Shown: piece by piece, positions 5,468-8,473 of the stretch
Layout: each line of letters begins with the position of its first letter
How positions within the stretch are numbered: the stretch's first letter is position 1
Origin: an uncultured bacterium
GTDB lineage: Bacteria > Actinomycetota > Coriobacteriia > Coriobacteriales > Coriobacteriaceae
Assembly (NCBI GenBank): GCA_905214905.1
Contig: CAJMNK010000075.1
Span: forward strand, 1-8,473
Length of the DNA: 8,473 nt
Direction of reading: 5' to 3'
Notes under the pieces: model-generated
Database searches by the model: none
What the model was told of the DNA's origin: nothing
What the model saw: only the letters and a program-made list of their open reading frames with translations
Translations under genes and position numbers: made by a program

Positions 5468-8284
5468 TTATGCCTCACCTCCTTTAGAGTGCTTGCCAAG
5501 CGGGGTGGTATCTCCATCATTTGTAGCTGTGCTGTCGCTGCCCTGAGATTTACGATGCGCACCGATATGCGGCAGACGGCTCGTGGGCTGTTCGCTGTCC
5601 TTGGTGCCCCGCTCGCTGGCGTTGAGACCAAACATGCGACGGGCAGCAGGGATGGCAGCCGTGTGCTCGCGCATCTCGCGGCGAAGATCCTCGTCCGAAA
5701 GCGCCGAGATACGCATCTGGGTATTGAGGCTCGCACGGATGTACTCGATGTTGATGAGCCAGCCACAGATGGCGATAACCGAAATGATCCAGATAACGAG
5801 TAGGATGATCTTGCCGTTATTGTCGATATCGAGCACCGTCGAAAGCACAAAGAGCAGGACCTGGACGCCTACCACGGCGGCAAAACCGCCCTTGATGTAG
5901 TACGGGTAGCGATGCTCAAACGCCACGGCATGATCGAGCAGCTCGCGACGGTACGAATCCGAATCGAGCATGACGCGCATGGCCGTGCGCAGCGAATAGC
6001 GCTGGCGCGGCAGGTCGTTGGACTCGCAGATCATAAGGCCCGTCGTGGAAAGCTGCTTATCAAAGAGCAGGTTGAGGTTGAGCAGCAACGGGCGCAGCTG
6101 CAGACCGATAAAGAGCGCGATGATAAGGAACACGCCCAGGATGCACAGGTTGAACAGGTAGTTGAACGAATACATGCCACCGACGGTCTCGCGCAGCAGG
6201 TTGATGCCATAGGTGAAGGGCAGCAGCGGATGCAGCCATTGGAAGAAGCCGGGCATCATCTCGATAGGATACATGCCCGACGAGCCGGGGATCTGCACAA
6301 TGACGAGGATGACGCCAATGGCTTTACCGATATGCTTAAAGGTGGTGGACAGCGCATAGATGATGTTGACGTAGGCGAACGAGATAGCGACGCCGCCCAG
6401 CACAAAGAGCAGCGGATTGACGCACTGAACGCCAATGACCAGGTCGCCCACCGTAACGATAATGGCCTGGAACGCGCCCAGGATCACCAGCAGCAGCCAG
6501 CGGCCAAAGTAGCCCTGACGCGCCGTAAAGCTACCGATGCCCTCGCGGTCGACCTCGAGTTTGTAGATAGCGATGAGCACATAGCCGCCCACCCAAAGCG
6601 CCAGGTTGGTATAGAACGGGGCAATGCCCGAGCCAAAGCTCTTGACCGGGTAAATCGACTTGGACGTCAGTTCAACCGGAGATGCCATGAAATCTGCCAC
6701 GTCATTGACGTCGACGTCCATCAGGTCTGCCAGGTCGCCCATGGACTCGGAGGTCTGCAGCGCTGCAATGTCGTTAGCGGCGGTTGCGAGCTTGTCCTGG
6801 ACCTTGGCAAGCGAGGTATCGGTCTGGGCCAAGGTGGTCTTGGCCTGACCGAGCGTGGCATCGAGCTGCGAAAGCGTACCGCGTGCACTTGCAATGGTAG
6901 GCGTGAGGCCAGATACGATTCCCGTCAGATCGCCCGAGACGGCCGCAAAGGAATCGAGCGCGCTCGAAGCCTTCGGCAGCGCGTTTTGACCCAGATCTGC
7001 CTGGGCCTGGCCAAGGTTGGTCGCCCCGGTCTGAATTGCGTTATTGATAGCGTCGCTGGCACCCGAGACAGCCGCGGCATCATTTGCCATGGCGCTCGAC
7101 TGCGCGGACAGACTGTTCTTAACGCTCTGAAGCTTTTCATTCTGCTCTCGAAGCAAATCGATGGTCGCTACAATGCGCGCGTCAATTTCCTTGGAACCCG
7201 TCGACGTGTCATTGACGAGAATTTCCAAGTGCCCGATAACGGCCTTATTGTGGTCGATCGTCGCTTGGAGAGACTCAAGCGAGTTGTCGATACGGGTGGT
7301 CGTAGATGTGACCGTGCCCGTCAGCTTGCCAATCGCAGAGTTCGCGGAGGCTGACGTCTTGGTGAGCGCAAGGCTGCCTTCCGAGAGCGCCTTGGAGAGC
7401 GAGGCGATGGAGTTACCCGCCGTGGCGCGAGCCTCGCCCAGCAGGTCGTTGCCCTGGGAGATCGCCTGCGTCAGCGACGGCGCCTGACCCTGCAGACCGG
7501 CAAGTGCTGCATCTGCTGAGTCAATGGAACCACTCGTCTTATCGATGGCGGCATTCATGTCGCCAATCGAATCGCGTACCTCGCCCAAGGTATCGGATGC
7601 CTCGGACACCGAGCTTGCCAGCGAATCCTGCGTCTGGGTTGCCTTGTCCTTTAAATCGACTCCGGCATCCTTGGCAATACTGGCAACGGTCTCGCCCACC
7701 GTGGAGACGAACTCCGAGTTGATCTGCTGCTCGATGGTGTTTGCACCGGTGTCGGTAACCTTGGGCGCAATAGCGCTCTTCTTCTCATTGACGTAGTACG
7801 TAAGCTTGGGCTGATGGTAGTTGCCGTCGAGCATCGAGACGAGATTGTCAGAGAAGTTCTTGGGAATCACGATGGCAGCATAGTATTCGCCACTTTCGAC
7901 GCCCTCTTTGGCATCTGCCGCCGAGTCGACGAAGGTCCAGCCAAGCCGGTCGTTCTCCTTGAGCTGATCGACCACTTTATCGCCTGCGTTAAGCTCGCCC
8001 ACTAGGTCGTTCTGGGTGCCCTGATCGTTGTTGGCGATAGCGATTTTAATGCCTTGGGTATTTCCGTACGGATCCCAGTTGGCAACGATGTTGTACCAGG
8101 CATACAGCGAGGGAATGACGCACACGCCCAGGGTAACCACCAGGGCGACGGGGTTCACGATCAATCGCTTGATGTCGCGTTTAAAGATTGCAAAGGAAAC
8201 CTTTGCATCGGATAGTTTGCTGCCGAGACTCACGCTTGGACCATCCATCCTATCGTTTAGCCGAATCATGCTATTAACAACCAT
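5468..8284 (-). CDS. YhgE/Pip-family membrane protein with extra C-terminal membrane domain (first of pair)
   Basis: A 938-residue paralogue of the following gene. From the ATG at 8284: FKRDIKRL at about 34-41; helix 1 at about 43-68 ending SLYAWYNIVAN; family motif WDPYGNT at 70-76; YYAAIVIPKNFS at about 134-145; a long low-complexity, Ala/Ser/Thr-rich coiled-coil stalk at about 199-510; four helices between about 555 and 673 with the YPIEM motif near 672-676 and PLLPFTYGIN near 686-695; and a fifth helix at about 709-730. Beyond the usual family end it adds about 200 residues with two more strong helices (about 795-820 and 824-849) and a polar charged tail. The paralogue lacks this extension. 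The start is uncertain: ATG codons at 8284, 8269 and 8248 and a TTG at 8317 are all in frame, and none has a ribosome site. I use the first ATG. All choices keep the whole family domain. Probable role: envelope complex with its paralogue; substrate unknown. Confidence 0.92.
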   Translation of the reverse strand: MVVNSMIRLNDRMDGPSVSLGSKLSDAKVSFAIFKRDIKRLIVNPVALVVTLGVCVIPSLYAWYNIVANWDPYGNTQGIKIAIANNDQGTQNDLVGELNAGDKVVDQLKENDRLGWTFVDSAADAKEGVESGEYYAAIVIPKNFSDNLVSMLDGNYHQPKLTYYVNEKKSAIAPKVTDTGANTIEQQINSEFVSTVGETVASIAKDAGVDLKDKATQTQDSLASSVSEASDTLGEVRDSIGDMNAAIDKTSGSIDSADAALAGLQGQAPSLTQAISQGNDLLGEARATAGNSIASLSKALSEGSLALTKTSASANSAIGKLTGTVTSTTTRIDNSLESLQATIDHNKAVIGHLEILVNDTSTGSKEIDARIVATIDLLREQNEKLQSVKNSLSAQSSAMANDAAAVSGASDAINNAIQTGATNLGQAQADLGQNALPKASSALDSFAAVSGDLTGIVSGLTPTIASARGTLSQLDATLGQAKTTLAQTDTSLAKVQDKLATAANDIAALQTSESMGDLADLMDVDVNDVADFMASPVELTSKSIYPVKSFGSGIAPFYTNLALWVGGYVLIAIYKLEVDREGIGSFTARQGYFGRWLLLVILGAFQAIIVTVGDLVIGVQCVNPLLFVLGGVAISFAYVNIIYALSTTFKHIGKAIGVILVIVQIPGSSGMYPIEMMPGFFQWLHPLLPFTYGINLLRETVGGMYSFNYLFNLCILGVFLIIALFIGLQLRPLLLNLNLLFDKQLSTTGLMICESNDLPRQRYSLRTAMRVMLDSDSYRRELLDHAVAFEHRYPYYIKGGFAAVVGVQVLLFVLSTVLDIDNNGKIILLVIWIISVIAICGWLINIEYIRASLNTQMRISALSDEDLRREMREHTAAIPAARRMFGLNASERGTKDSEQPTSRLPHIGAHRKSQGSDSTATNDGDTTPLGKHSKGGEA
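5475..5485 (-). promoter_or_regulatory. Strong ribosome binding site overlapping the end of the upstream YhgE gene
   Basis: AAAGGAGGTGA on the minus strand, seven bases before the ATG at 5467. It encodes the Lys-Gly-Gly-Glu near the C-terminus of the upstream protein, so the SD and coding sequence are shared. It fixes the start of the second YhgE gene and, with stop and start codons adjoining (TAA then ATG), indicates coupled translation of the pair. Confidence 0.88.
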
Positions 8285-8321
8285 TGTACGGAGGCACTTT
8301 AGCGTGTCGCGGCACAATGGT
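8280..8321 (-). promoter_or_regulatory. Inverted repeat enclosing the start-codon region of the first YhgE gene
   Basis: ACCATTGT at 8280-8287 and ACAATGGT at 8314-8321 are a perfect 8-bp inverted repeat with a 26-base spacer. In minus-strand RNA one arm contains the TTG at 8317 and the other contains the ATG at 8284, so a hairpin would hide both candidate starts. The loop has a weaker inner pairing (8292-8296 with 8303-8307). It could be a translational control hairpin or a DNA operator; neither is proven. Confidence 0.45.
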
Positions 8322-8340
8322 GCTGAGTTTTGCGGGTAGC

Positions 8341-8369
8341 AATATACTACGAAGATGAGTTAGCGTACA
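8341..8369 (-). promoter_or_regulatory. Candidate promoter of the YhgE/Pip operon
   Basis: On the minus strand TATATT (8346-8341) matches the -10 consensus at five of six positions. Seventeen bases upstream lies TGTACG (8369-8364), a poor -35 (three of six). The -35 region overlaps a direct repeat of GTACAG (8365-8370 and 8373-8378), which suggests activator or repressor binding. A start near 8334 would give a leader of about 50 bases to the ATG at 8284. Confidence 0.4.
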
Positions 8370-8419
8370 GATGTACAGTATCTTTAATTCCCGCAGCTCC
8401 CAAAACCACAACCCGCACA

Positions 8420-8467
8420 AACTAGCAGTTCGACTAGTCGTTGGGGACGTTCTTGAATGACTAGTCA
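8420..8467. promoter_or_regulatory. Cluster of palindromes, possible operator sites
   Basis: Two perfect 10-bp palindromes share the core GACTAGTC: CGACTAGTCG at 8431-8440 and TGACTAGTCA at 8458-8467, with centres 27 bases apart. A third, weaker site AACTAGCAGTT lies at 8420-8430. Repeated palindromic cores upstream of a membrane-protein operon are typical of a dimeric regulator. They lie about 90-130 bases before the candidate YhgE promoter, so they may also serve a gene beyond the right edge. No coding sequence is supported in 8322-8473. Confidence 0.42.
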
Positions 8468-8473
8468 AACAAG

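Noticed and set aside
5912..7354. 480-codon open frame on the plus strand
   Set aside because: It lies antisense to the first YhgE gene and reads as arginine- and histidine-rich sequence with no family motif or ribosome site; long open antisense frames are expected from the codon bias of the real gene.
3278..8284. Type VII secretion locus, suggested by the YueB/EsaA relationship
   Set aside because: No WXG100 protein, EssC-type ATPase or other secretion component is present; family resemblance alone does not support it.
8274..8468. 64-codon minus-strand open frame before the YhgE operon
   Set aside because: It overlaps the palindromes, promoter and inverted repeat, has no ribosome site, and its product has no recognisable features.

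Overview
The window reads as part of a chromosome from a moderately GC-rich Gram-positive bacterium. A gut Coriobacteriia member of the Collinsella type fits the protein flavour, the clear Shine-Dalgarno (SD) sequences and the paired YhgE/Pip genes. That placement is an inference from sequence feel, not from a search. Every gene I can support lies on the minus strand, so the transcriptional order is right to left.

Reading in that direction: bases 8473-8285 hold a regulatory region with two perfect 10-bp palindromes (8431-8440 and 8458-8467), a candidate -10 box, and an inverted repeat that encloses the candidate start codons of the first gene. Next comes a tandem pair of large YhgE/Pip-family membrane proteins (8284-5468 and 5467-3278). 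The stop codon of the first directly abuts the start codon of the second, and the last codons of the first form a near-perfect SD for the second. The pair ends in a strong intrinsic terminator (3145-3182). A DMT/EamA-family ten-helix transporter follows (3076-2093) with its own terminator (2055-2080). The next unit is an M20D-family amidohydrolase (1976-681) followed 41 bases later by the remnant of an MFS transporter (640-232). This remnant has lost about two thirds of its length by an out-of-frame internal deletion. The leftmost ~200 bases have no gene but fold into a series of long hairpins. Every wobble pair in them is consistent with transcription from the minus strand, so they may be a structured RNA or the leader of a gene beyond the left edge.

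Functionally there are three units. (1) A two-protein envelope system of ABC-2-like membrane proteins with long extracytoplasmic coiled-coil stalks; relatives serve as phage receptors or type VII secretion accessory proteins. (2) A solitary metabolite exporter-like permease. (3) A former hydrolase-plus-transporter operon in which the transporter is broken. The most interesting items are the 5'-end hairpin and palindromes controlling the YhgE pair, the extra C-terminal membrane domain of the first YhgE protein, and the unexplained structured region at 1-197.
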